64,000 bases of DNA from NCBI GenBank assembly GCA_006538405.1, contig BJKQ01000019.1, positions 186,001-250,000 on the forward strand, given 5' to 3'. Below the pieces are notes generated by a model. It saw nothing but the letters and a program-made list of their open reading frames with translations, was not told the origin of the DNA and made no database searches. Within the stretch, counting starts at the first letter, position 1, and each line of letters begins with the position of its first letter. Shown here one piece after another: positions 11,794 to 22,396 of this stretch. This stretch comes from Hansfordia pulvinata. Taxonomy: Eukaryota; Ascomycota; Sordariomycetes; Xylariales. The position numbers and the translations under genes are program-made.

Positions 11794-14529
11794 CCGCAGA
11801 CGGACTGCCATCGGGTTGTAGACCTGCGGCGACATGCGTCAAGACGAGGACAGTGACTCGCATCGGCGCGTAGTCAGTCCAGTCATCAATCGGCCGTGCT
11901 GGGCCGTCAGCATTACGATTCATGCACGTCCACCAGCGTCCACCGTTTAAGCGAGCCCACCGTCTACTCCGTAAGCAACCGTCACTGCAAACGGTTCAGG
12001 CCGTGCCCGGCTGGCCTGACTGTGCCTTGCATACGGCCCTGGCACTACCGGATGCCTGGGCCGTTAGCTGGAGGCCGTCTGACGACGGTGATCCTCCAAC
12101 AGACATGAGGACCAGGCTTGAGTCCCCGGCCACGCCCGGCTTGAGTCCCCGGCTCGATGATCAAGCGTGCCTGAGACCAAGTTCATTCAAGCCTGTACAC
12201 AGCGTGACAGCATTGCCAGGAACGATGGCAAATCCTTGACGGCCAGACGACGTGATGCCAGCGACGTGCCTACGGTGCCGTCCGCCTGGTGACGAGTCTG
12301 CTCCCGCTCAGGGGCAGGGTTCAAAGCCAATCTCGCTAGCGTCCACCCAGCACCCCCTCTAGACCTCTTCGGGTCCTCCTTTTGCCCGTCCGCCAGCCGG
12401 CGTACCTCGACCTGGCTCCCTGCCCCTTCGCGGCCCTCGCCTCCGTACCCCTACCTTCAGGGGCTCGTTCGACCTTACCTTTTAGATGGGCCAATCTTAT
12501 CCAGATTACGCCTCCGATGGCCAGGGGCGCTGGTTTTCGTTGCTTTTGGCCGAGCCTTTCTGCTTTGCGCCGCCCAGGCGTGCCAGGCGTGCCAGGCTGC
12601 CCGTGGCTGCTCTCGCGGCTGCTCTGCCAGTCTGCTTTTGCTCGCGGACGCTTCCGCCCGCCTCGTCATCGACAGGATTCGCCCCTCGTCAGGTTCATGA
12701 TTCTGGCATGACGCTGCCGTTTTCCTTTTGCTGTGCCGCCACGCCCTCATCTCAGGGGCAGGCGAGGGGGCGACTGATGCTGGGGCGAGACTGCTGGGCC
12801 GGGCTGTGTCGACTGGACGGGCTGCTGTGTCGACTGCTCGACTTGACTGGCCGCTGTGTCGACTGCTCGACTGGACTGGCTGCTGTGTCCTGCGATAGTA
12901 AGCCAGTGCACGCACTGTCTGTGCTTACCGGTCAGTACAGGACGTGCTGGAATCCGATCAACCCCTCACGAACCACTCGACAGGCTGGTCCGTGCTAAGA
13001 ATAGGCAGAGGAACTTCCTCCCGCAGGAGCGAAACCTCGATCACCACCGGATGTCTTGCACGACGGACTGCTGAAGCAAGGGCGGGCAGTCCGGTGCAGG
13101 GGCTGGGCCAGTGGTGTGCGGTTGCTTGGGTTGCCGTTGCCGTTGCCCATCCGTGGCCTGTCCGTATCTGGCATCACTGTGACCGACCGGTAGTCTGGCG
13201 CGTCTGACTCGCGGGAACAGCGCCAATGCCACCTGCTGCGTGATCGCCTGTTCGTGATCGCCTGTTCGTGCTCGCCTGTGTTCGTGCTCGCCTGTGCTCG
13301 CCTGTGTGGTCCTCGGCGACCCCAAGTCAAAGTCGACGTCCATGCCATCACGTCCACCCGTTCACGCCGCCGCCTCCCTGCTCATGCACCTACTCTACCC
13401 GCAGCCGCTCGGACCACCTCGAGCGCGAGCCCGCCAACGGCGCGCATCGTAAAGGGGCGGCCCGCCGTGGCGCTGGGGACTCCGCGGCGCTGGGGACTGT
13501 GGCCTCTGCTGGAGGCCTGGCCGTGGCTGGCGCTGAAATCAGCTGTGGGGTCCGAGAAAATTAGCATCCCACAAATCCCGGATCGTCGAGTCCCTGATCA
13601 ATCATGCACCGTGGCACCCTCGTGGCAGCGTTCATGCATCGGTCTTTGGTTGACAAGCCTGCGAGTAGAGGTCCAATGTCAGGCCAACTAAAGTCATGGC
13701 CAAAGTCATGGCCAACCAAGTCATGCCCAACGGCCAAAGTCAATCCAAATGAGCCGCGGTCATGGCAGGTCGACTCGCACACGACAGCCAATCCCCCAGA
13801 GGCGTCAGCCGGCCATGAAACAGCCATGGGTCCCTCCAATCCTAGCGTCGTCAGTAGACGACGTGGCAGCCATTTCTGTAGAGCTGACTGGATCGGGCCG
13901 TACGAGTACGTACGACGTAGGGCAGACAAATCTACGGGGTGGCACAGATACTCGCAGTCTGTCCTCCTGTAGTCTGAGTCTGTCCCACCTGTACTCAGAG
14001 TCTGTCCCAGCCTGTCCTCTGTAGTCCCAGTCTCAGACTGACGTTGCGCATTCTCGCCGCTCGATCCCGCATTCCGATCCAGCTGTCTTGGTCGACCCCG
14101 GCCGCTTGTTGGTTCCTGCATGCTCTGAAAACTCTGTCACCGCTCGATTCACAGTAGACTTACCGACTCTACGGGCCATGTAGCTACAGAGGTCGCATCA
14201 GTGGAGTCCAGTCCCTCCGGCTTGCGGACCCTCCAGCCTGTGCGCGGACTCAGCTGATCGCCAGCCAGGAGCGCCGTCCAGGGTCCGGCAGGTCTGGTCG
14301 CGGGTTGAAAGGCTTGCACGGGCGGTTAATGCAAGCCTGCGAGGGATTTTTGTCCAGCACCACCGGGCCGTGCCAGGCCGCCCAGCAAAAGCAATATGCG
14401 ATGCCCGTCCACCACCACGCCAGCACGCGTGGCACGCCCCGCGTCCGCCTCGGGCCATGCCCGCCACGCCGGTGCATTGCGACGGGTCATGCTAGTCGGC
14501 GACAGTACCGTAGAGGTAGGCAGGCACAC

Positions 14530-14598
14530 AGGCAGAAGGCAGAGGCAGAAGGCAGAGGCAGAAGGCAGAGGCAGAAGGCAGAGGCGGAGGGCAGAAGG
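14530..14598. repeat. 12-bp purine-rich tandem repeat
   Basis: About five copies of a 12-bp unit related to ggcagaggcaga. The plus strand is almost purely purine apart from the C residues. Confidence 0.8.
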
Positions 14599-15627
14599 AG
14601 AAGGCGTTTTCAATCAGTCGCAACACCCCGGCTGAAACTGGACCCTGGCAGATCGTGGTCGCTCAGTTGGGACGACAGCCATGCGCTGCGGGTGACGGGT
14701 ATGCCTTGCCAGCCGTGGGTGGCCATGTTGTCCATGCTCGCAGCCTCAACCCTGCCTATATCAGAGGATTAGCATGGCGACATGGAAGCACCACTCCAAG
14801 CTCTGTAGGACGCACCGTGTCTCAGCCCGACAGGACTGCCCTTGGGCTTGGGTCACGTGGGCGAACCGTTGGAGTCGTGTCAGTGGGTTGGGTGAGGTAG
14901 GGGGGGCTGAGGGGATGCGAAGCTTGCAGCCTTGTCGTGGCATCTCAGCCTCGTGGGTGCGGCCACGAACGGATTACCGTGGAGGCGGCGTGGTGGTTGG
15001 GTGTGCCGCGATGGCTGATGCTATGCTGCCTGTGCTCCTGAATTCCCGTGCTGCTGTGCTCTGAGCTCCTGTGCTCCTGTGCTGCCTGTGCCGTATAGTT
15101 GGTGCCGGCGTACGCTTGATGCTGCGTATCTGCGTATACTCGGTGCTGGCATGCTTCTGCTGGTCGCACGCTTCCCAGACGTCGGCCTCAACTCAAGAGC
15201 CATGTAGGGACCTCTGCGAAGGGGCATAAAAGCAGTCTTCGGCACGTTCTAACGGGAGGTCGCACAAACAGAATCTTGTCGCCTGAGTCACCCCACTGCG
15301 ACGGTTGAGGTTCAAGTCGTCCACAATAGGCGAGTCACATGATACCATCGTCGTCTGCACAGGAAGGTGCAAACGCTTCAGCAAACGGAAGGCACGACCT
15401 CAACAAAGGGCAGGGCACACGCCGGTAAGCCTTTTCGACCGCACACTGACGCATTTGACCGCACAACCTAACCGCACAACCCGCACAACTTATTCCGCGA
15501 ATCCCCTCACCCTCCCATTGCCACCCTCACTCCCATTCCTCGCCAGGCATCCGGACATCCTCCACCCATCTTCAGACGTCGTCGAGGTCCCGTTCGTTCT
15601 AGTCATCGGCCACTTGGCCCATCATCC

Positions 15628-15751
15628 AGCTTCACCCGTCCCTACCGTCTGACGTTCTCGTCTCGTTGTCCTCACCTTCCAGCTGCCCTTCGTTCAATGC
15701 CCTCTAGCTTCACCCGTCTCTTTCGTCTGACGTTCTCGTCTCGTTGTCCTC
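15628..15751 (+). repeat. 46-bp direct repeat in the putative leader of the Stc1-domain gene
   Basis: Copies at 15628-15673 and 15706-15751 differ at a few positions and share the core gacgttctcgtctcgttgtc. Both lie in a pyrimidine-rich tract 130-250 bases upstream of the ATG at 15882, so they may be transcribed. Confidence 0.75.
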
Positions 15752-15881
15752 CCCCGTTCAAACGCTCTCTATCGTTGGTTCTCGTCAACACCCGCCAGCT
15801 TCATCGACAGATCCCTATCAGTGCCTTGCCTGCCGCCTCAGACCTCTTCTTACTTCTGAGTAGTCTCTCACCCTTCCCGTC

Positions 15882-17327
15882 ATGCCTCCTCGAGCCCAAA
15901 GGTAAGCCTCCACCCGCAACTCATCGCTCCGCTCCCGCTAACAGACTCAGCATGGCGATGCCCACGCAGTAGGTCACCCACTCATCACTCCCCATCCACC
16001 ATCCCGCTGACCCTCAGATTCAAATGTGCTGTGGGCGGAGAATGGAAAGACAAGTCGGCCTTTAGCCAGAAGCAACTGGCCAAGTGGAACCAAGCCCAGC
16101 GCTCGGGCAACGGAGTCACAGCAGAAACTATCGGCCTCACCTGCACTGCCCACGCCCCGGGCCAAAACCAGATCATGCAGCGATGCGCAGGCCCCTGTGA
16201 CCTGCTGAAGCCCAAGGACTCCTTCAGCAAGGCCCAGCGCAACCAGAGCGAGCCGGTAAGCACACCGTCCATGTCTACGTTCTTTGCTGACCTCGCAGTG
16301 GTGCAAAACCTGCATCGACTACAAGCTGCGCGGGGAGGCCGATGGCATTCCCACTGCCGTCCCCAACGGCGACATGTCGCACGAGGAGATAGAGCCTGAG
16401 ACGCATGCCAAACTTGTCCGGCGCAGCTTCGGCGACTCAGACGAGTCTTCAGACGATGAGTACTACAGCAGACCGGCGGCTTTGTCGTCCGTTGCGAGCA
16501 CCGCCAGTCAGATGTCATACAGCGATGACGACGACGACGACGACGACGACGACTACAGCATGTACCGGGCTAGAACCCAGGCCGGCTCCTCGTCTGCGCA
16601 CAGCTCGAACCCAGTAGGTGACCCGACCCCGTCCAAGATCTATGCTAACCAGTCCAGACTGGCCTGAACCTCAACGCACTCCGAATTCAAGACCAGAACG
16701 TGGCCCCCAAGCCGACCTCGTCTCGGTCCGCCTGGGGAAAGTCGCCTGCCTACGAGAGCGACGGCAGCGACGACACCGTGCGGGGTGGCCGAGGAGCATC
16801 AGCTGGTCGAGGCTCAGTCCGAGGGGCTGTTGCTGCTTCCGGGGCTGTGGCCTCTGGACGTGGTCGTGGCTTGTTTAACGCAGGCGGATACCGGGGTCGC
16901 GGCGATGCCAACACCCGCGGCAACAGTGGCCGAGGCTACTCTGGTCGTGGGGACTTGCCAGGTCGCGGAGGCTCGATCGATAGCAGAGGCCGTGGCCGTG
17001 GGGGCCACTCTCAAACTGCCAGCACCAGCACGACCTCGAGCGCCGCCTCTGTCCGCGGTCGTGGCTCTGCCTTCAGAGCATACGGCCCAGCAGGACAAGT
17101 AGGCATGCGGCATGCTGACGCACCGGCCCGTGGGGCACCTCGAGCGTCGGCGTGGGCAAAGGGAGTAAGTGACGTCTGGACCCTGACACCACCTGACTAC
17201 CGCTAACCTGGCATCGCAGGATAACCGCAAGGTCTTTCAAGCCCCGCTGACGCAGGCAGAGCTGCGGGCGCGACCCGACGCCCAAGGAATCCAAGCCGCC
17301 CACTCGGGGTCGGAGGACGAGATGTAG
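15882..17327 (+). CDS. Stc1-domain protein with RG-rich C-terminus, 6 exons, 401 aa
   Basis: The N-terminal domain has the Cys4 pattern of the Stc1 domain: KCAVGGEWK...AFS, LTCTAH, RCAGPCDLLKPKDSFSK and WCKTCIDYK. In fission yeast the Stc1 protein bridges the Argonaute RNAi complex and the H3K9 methyltransferase complex, so a role in small-RNA-guided heterochromatin is plausible. An Asp run (ten D) and a GRG/RGRG-rich region suited to RNA binding follow. Exons: 15882-15901, 15951-15968, 16018-16255, 16299-16613, 16658-17164 and 17220-17327. The introns are 43-55 nt with GCTRAC branch sites. The second exon is an 18-nt microexon; skipping it keeps the frame. There is no frameshift. Most of the RG region would be natively unfolded. 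Confidence 0.85.
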
Positions 17328-18124
17328 AGGGTGGGAGGGGACTAATGCTAAGATGGTCGAGAGGCATCGACTAATGTATCGGATGCGTTTGGTGAGGGGC
17401 GACAAGGCCTCAGGGCCTCCGGCCGACTGCACTACTGCACGGGCCGGGACGAGTCAGCGAGTATAGGGCAGATCTTAAGGCCGGTGCGGGCGGGTACTCG
17501 TACGCGCTGGTCAGGTGCGATACGATCCAGCAAGTAGCACAACACGTTGATCATTGCATGCTCGTCTCCGTGACATGGCCACAGGACCGGTGATGTAGCG
17601 GGTGATGTACGGTGGCAGGTTGGGCTCGCTGTCTGGCTGTTGCCGTCGCCGTCTGGCGCGCTGCCGGTACTCGTCCCGTCATGGCGAAATGACTGGGCCG
17701 CGCCCCAATTATATTCCTGCCCAATCCAAACAGCCCAACATGCCGTAGCAGAATTCTCAAGTGCCGTCCGATGCATGTGGGCTGGGGCGCCGCGATGCAG
17801 CAGCTTTGCACTGGCAAAGCCTGACGAACAAGGGTGACCCCTTCATCTGGGCACATTAATAGCCCACACCTTGCCGAGAGCGAATGAGCCTACATTGCCT
17901 CCGCTAAGCCACTCTGGCCAGCGACCAGATGTGTGGTGCGTGTGTGCGTGTGCGTGTGTGCGTGTTTGTGTGTGTGTGCAGCTTTCTTTTGATGGCGTCG
18001 GACGGCAGCGTTGCTTCTTCTAGGGCTCGGCTGGACGTGCAAAACTCGGGAAAACCATTTCGACTTTTTTGATTCATGAGCTACGAGCAAGCACAGCAAG
18101 CACGGCACAGCACGGCACGGCATC
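17328..18124. other. Intergenic region between the Stc1-domain and DUF7514 genes
   Basis: I see no gene. A (tg/cg)n-type microsatellite lies at about 17935-17980, and a short gcacggcacagc repeat lies just before the next ATG. Confidence 0.6.
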
Positions 18125-19299
18125 ATGGTTGACGAGAGACGACAGAGGCACGACGCCGAGACAAGGCCTCTGGTCTTCAACAAGGGGGCGGGCACTAGGA
18201 CCAGCCAGGGAGATTACGGCTACGAGCTGGTCGACCCTCCCGAGTTCAGGGGGGTTGGCAACGTGCCCTTAAAGAGCGCGCTCAAGAGCGACAAGCCCCG
18301 GGCCATGTCGAACCTCGAGAGGAGCAACGTCGACAAGATCGACCCGGCCAACTGCGGCATGTCAGCCGAGTTCCTCGAGGAGATCCGGCGGGTGATCAAG
18401 GCGGAGGGTGAGTGCTCAGACCAGCATCCCAAGGGACCAAGACCTCGAGGCAGAAGCTGACACTCCCAGTGATGGAGACGATCCAGAAGAGCGCGCCCGG
18501 CTCCCACGCGGGCCCGTCGGCGACGAGCTCGGCCGTGTCGTCGGCGCTGCCCAGCCCGGCAGACCTGCCAGCCAGCAAGCCGAGCGTGCGGTTCAGCGAC
18601 CGGCGGACCTTTGCGAAGCGACAGGCCCAGGGCCAGACGGGCCAGGCACAGGCGGGCCAGGCAGGGCACAGCCGGACGTCGAGCGCCACCTGGTCCGACT
18701 CGGCCAGCGACTCGGAGTTTCTGTTTGACGAGAGGGGGGCCACGGCCAAGTGCGAGCAGTACCTGCAGCGGATGGCGCGCCATATCGTGAGTGGCCGCGA
18801 CGATACGGACCGGGATGATGCTAACCCCTCAGATGTACGAGTACACGCCGAAGAACGGGACGGTCGTGACGCCCGACAAGCTGGGCATGTTCTTCGCCAA
18901 GTACAAGCTGGACTCGGAGCCGTTTCCGTTTGCAGGTGAGTCTTCGAGTGGCGGGCGAGAGCTTGCTATCAAGGTATCCTTCGGATCAGTGCTAACCGTG
19001 CAGACCGGTTCCGATCGCGGGCGAGCGACGCCGAGGACCGCATCGCCGACTTCTTCTCGGAGCTGTCGTGCGAGTACCACCTGGTGCCGAGGGAGCCCAA
19101 CACGCGGCCGAGGATCCCCGCGCTGACGGCGGCCGGGTTCGCGCGCCTGCTGACGACCTGCATGCTGGCGCACCCGGACGAGGAGTTTAGGCGGCTGGAG
19201 CGGACGGTGGCGGACGTGCCGCTCTCGATGCCGGAGGGCAAGGAGGAGAGCCAGCCGAAACCGGGCCAGGGGCCGTCGAAACAGGCCCAGACCCAGACC

Positions 19300-19331
<32 letters not shown>

Positions 19332-20319
19332 CCAACAGAAACAGCACCAGCTGATCCGCAGCTTTCTCCCCCCGCGACACGACACCAAGGCGCGCGACTC
19401 GCTGCGCAGGGCGTTTGCCATACTGGTCACCGACAGCCCCAAGACGACGCGGCACCCCGACACCAAGGTCTACGAGGGCTCGAGCTCGGACGACGCGCCG
19501 TCGTCGCGGTCGCGGTCGCGGCGGCGGCGGTACCAGCCCAGCTCGCTGCAGACGATTGGGGACGAGCTCATCGACCCGGACTACGAAGCGGGGCGGGACC
19601 ACCGAGAGCGGGAGCGGGACCGCGAGCGTGAGCGGGACCGCGACAAGGGCGGCGACTACTTCACGACGCGGCACCACCACGGGCGGCAGCACCACCACCG
19701 CGACATCTCGCTGGAGCAGCAGAGGGAGATTGACCGGCACGGCGGCGGGGACCGGCTTCCGGGGGCGGGACCCGGGGCGGGGGCAGGAGCGGGCGGGGGC
19801 CTCAGCCGGTCGCAGTCGATGATGTACCCGGCCATGACGCGGACGTACACGTCGACGAGCGGGCCGCGGGCGTCGGTGATGCGGATCGCGATCCCGGCGC
19901 CGGTGCCGATGGGGGCGGGAACGGGGGCGGCGGGGGCGGCGGCCAACACGCGCATCTCGCGGTCGGAGCAGTCGACGCCGGTGGCGGGCAGCCGGCCGCG
20001 GAGCCTGGAGCGGGGAGCGGCGGCGGGGCTCAGCACGCGAGAGGCGCGCAGCGGGAGCGGAGGCGGAGGCGGAGGCGGGGGCGGGTCGCAGTCCAAGGGC
20101 CCGTACAACGCGGCCATGTACGCGTCGAACAACGCGGCGAGCCCGTCGTCGTCGACGCAGTCGGTGTTCTACGAGTACGGCGGCAGCGGCGGGGAGTCGT
20201 CGTCGTCGCGGCGGGCCAGCGGGGTGGTGACGGGGGGCGGCGGCAGCAGCAAGAGCCACCACCGCAACTCGTACGCGGACCCGCGGTCGAGCGCGGGCGA
20301 CCACCGGCTGCACCGGTGA
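18125..20319 (+). CDS. DUF7514-domain protein with polyQ and low-complexity tail, 4 exons, 672 aa
   Basis: Its function is unknown. The middle of the protein (about residues 200-360) matches the fungal DUF7514 pattern: VVTPDKLGMFFAKYKLDSE, CEYHLVPREPNTRPRIPALT, GFARLLTTCMLAHPDEE and LPPRHD. Exons: 18125-18407, 18470-18786, 18833-18935 and 19004-20319, with introns of 62, 46 and 68 nt. The phases add to 673 codons with no break. The C-terminal third is low complexity: a polyQ/H tract, an Arg/Asp/Glu repeat, His clusters, a nine-Gly run and Ser-rich blocks. Such tails usually mediate loose interactions, but nothing here fixes a role. Confidence 0.8.
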
Positions 20320-20586
20320 GGCGGGCGCGCGGGCGAGGGCCATTTCGAGTTGTTGAAGATACCACGGAAGCCTTTGATAATTTTGATGTGTAACAGTTGA
20401 TAGTGTTGCGAAAGCCGAGCGTGAGGTGACGGTCCGGGGCGTTGTGAGTCTGTAGTGTTGTGTCTAGTGTCTAAGCCACAGTCCAAGTAGTCCAGCCAGG
20501 TCTACGTCCAGTCAAGCCCAAGTCAAGCCCTCCAACTCCAACTCCATCTCCAGTCCATTGTATACCACCATACAGCATCGTGAATA

Positions 20587-20647
20587 GCATCGTACACAAC
20601 ACCGTACACAACATCGTACACAGCAAAGTACACAGCATCGTACACTG
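20587..20647. repeat. Imperfect tandem repeat of about 14 bp
   Basis: Four to five diverged copies of a unit containing gtacacaacatc or gtacacagcatc. Confidence 0.75.
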
Positions 20648-20686
20648 CCAACGACGCCGGGTGGCCGCCTCCGAGTCCTGGTCAAA

Positions 20687-21032
20687 CCACGGGTAGGCCA
20701 ACCGGGTCGACCCCCCGCTTGCCGTAGGCGCTGCCGTCCGGGCCCAGGTCCCCGGCGCGGTAGGCCCGGGGCACGGCGTCGATGATCTGCTGGGCGTCGC
20801 CAGGCGCGCCACCCGCCTGAGCCGGGCTGGCCGGCGGGCCCGTAGGAGTAGAGGGAGGTGGTGTCGCGGCGGATCTCGGGGGTGGGCGCGGTCGCGCAGC
20901 CTCCTCTCGTTGGCGGCCGGGTCGTAGTCGGCCGTGGCGGCGGGGGTCAGGGGCCAGCTGAACCGCGAGGGCCGCGGCGAGGGAGAGCCACTTCGTGGTG
21001 GGCGGTGGACGGCGGACTGCAGACAGATAGTA
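20687..21032 (-). pseudogene. Possible remnant or mis-sequenced gene for a small secreted protein
   Basis: On the minus strand a signal-peptide-like stretch (KWLSLAAALAVQLAP, near 20950-21000) is followed, in shifted frames, by protein-like text such as TADYDPAANERRL, HPEIRRDTTSLYSYGPAG and DAQQIIDAVPRAYRAGDLG. The last ends at a stop near 20687. Joining these needs at least two frame changes and I see no convincing start codon. It could be a decayed gene, a gene with the homopolymer errors seen elsewhere, or chance in GC-rich DNA. No family is recognised. Confidence 0.25.
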
Positions 21033-21177
21033 GACTATGGTAGCCCGTACACTGCGAGGTTGCGATCTAGCCCGACTGACGAGGCTGCTGTGCATGCGTG
21101 TGGACGTACGTCTTGATGGTTGGGCGGAGACGATCCGAGGCAGCAAGGCGAGGCGATCTATGGCCATCATGGTGAGG

Positions 21178-21283
21178 TGCTATTTTTTGCTCGCTGTCGC
21201 CCGGGTCGAGGTCAGACTTTTCCCCAGCTGGTGCTATTTTCCTCGCTGTCGCCCGGGTCGAGGTCAGACTTTTCCCCAGCTGG
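21178..21283. repeat. 53-bp direct repeat, two copies
   Basis: Two nearly identical adjacent copies, each containing gtcgcccgggtcgaggtcag. The copies differ by a small indel in the T run. Confidence 0.85.
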
Positions 21284-21565
21284 CGGCGAGGTCATCGCCA
21301 CGCGCGCTGCCACGCTGCAGCGCGCGCCGGGCTTCAGGGTCGACCCAGGTTGTCGGTACTGGGGCTGATGCCAAGTGAGCATCCACCCTTAGGGGGGGCC
21401 AGCCTCTCCTCTGGACAGGGCACGAGTAGTTGGCCACTGGCCGGGATGGGATCCCGGGACTGGTGACGGGGCGAGGCGATATCCAGGCCCTGCGATGGTC
21501 TTTTTAGCACCTCCCTGTCTGCTGAAACCATCCCTGCTTGCCCGCTCAGCGTCGCCCAGAGACCC

Positions 21566-21660
21566 AAGACACAACTGCTCTTGTTGCCCCACAGCATAAG
21601 ACTGACAACTGCTCTTGTTGCCCATCAGCGTAAGACTGACAACTGCTCCCCTTGCCACTC
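21566..21660. repeat. Tandem repeat of about 32 bp
   Basis: Three diverged copies of a unit containing gacaactgctcttgttgcc. Weaker echoes (ctcgcattgcc) continue to about 21840. Confidence 0.7.
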
Positions 21661-22208
21661 AAGATCAGCCTTGCGGAAAGCAGAACTTGTCCCCATCGCC
21701 ACAGAGAGTCAAGACTCAAAACTGCTCGCATTGCCACTCCAACCTGGCCTTTCGGAACTTCCCTCGCTCGTCGGACTCAGGAGTCAATATTTGGAACTGC
21801 TCGCCACAGAGTCAAGACTCGAAACTGCTACCACTTGGCCCGGCTCCTCGGGACCACCGGTCCAGGTCCATAGCAAGCAAGCCCTTACCTTTCTTTCGGT
21901 CCTGGTTCTCCGCCATCGGACAGGGCGATGCCCCCACTGCGACTGAGGCCATGCAGCCGTTCTCGGCCATCATGACAAGATGAGCCACGAACGCGGGCGC
22001 TGGCATCTAATTTTGGCAGACGGCTGAGCAATTCAGGCCCCATCGCAAGTCCCCGCCTGTCGGTAGCAGCTCAGGGGCGGATGACATGACACTGCCGAAT
22101 TTAGAGTCTGGCGGCAAGCTGGCAAGCTGTCCGAGTTTGCTGGAGCGACATGGCAGGGAGGGTGCCAGGTTCCAAGTCTGACAAGGTGAACTCCGAGGTA
22201 CAGATCTT

Positions 22209-22249
22209 GATGCAGACCCTCATGCAAACCCTGATGCAGACCCTGATGG
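22209..22249. repeat. 12-bp tandem repeat upstream of the DIT1-like gene
   Basis: About 3.5 copies of a unit like gatgcagaccct, ending just before the TATA box at 22258. Confidence 0.75.
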
Positions 22250-22257
22250 CGCTCGAG

Positions 22258-22265
22258 TATATATA
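22258..22265 (+). promoter_or_regulatory. TATA box of the DIT1/PvcA-like gene
   Basis: TATATATA lies 132 bases before the chosen ATG at 22397. A TATA at this place would put transcription start near 22290, which argues against the upstream in-frame ATG at 22295. Confidence 0.6.
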
Positions 22266-22396
22266 CCCATTGGGCAACCTGCCCATCTTGATTCGTGATC
22301 GATCTCCAGAACATCACCTCGCCCCTACTCACTCAGTCCCAGCCCTATCAGCCTTCCCCTTTCCCTTGCCTGCCTTGTGCATCCACCCCCTCCAGG

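Larger units (their letters stand above)
10902..15881. other. 5-kb gene-free region with several minisatellites
   Basis: This is the longest stretch without a supportable gene, between the divergent kinase and Stc1-domain genes. Open frames here (for example 12475-12915 minus and 13561-14121 minus) show no family motif and no clean exon structure. Minisatellites occur at 11748-11793, 13240-13306, 13690-13740 and 14530-14598. The last 400 bases are strongly pyrimidine-rich and probably form the 5' leader of the Stc1-domain gene. Non-coding RNA cannot be excluded. Confidence 0.55.
20320..22396. other. Intergenic region with repeats and a possible gene remnant
   Basis: About 2 kb between two plus-strand genes. 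It contains the repeats at 20587-20647, 21178-21283, 21566-21660 and 22209-22249, and the doubtful minus-strand remnant at 20687-21032. A TATA box lies at 22258-22265. Confidence 0.6.

Noticed and set aside
13561..14121. Minus-strand ORF of 186 codons in the 5-kb gap
   Set aside because: Composition is not gene-like, no motif is visible, and it overlaps short repeats at 13690-13740.
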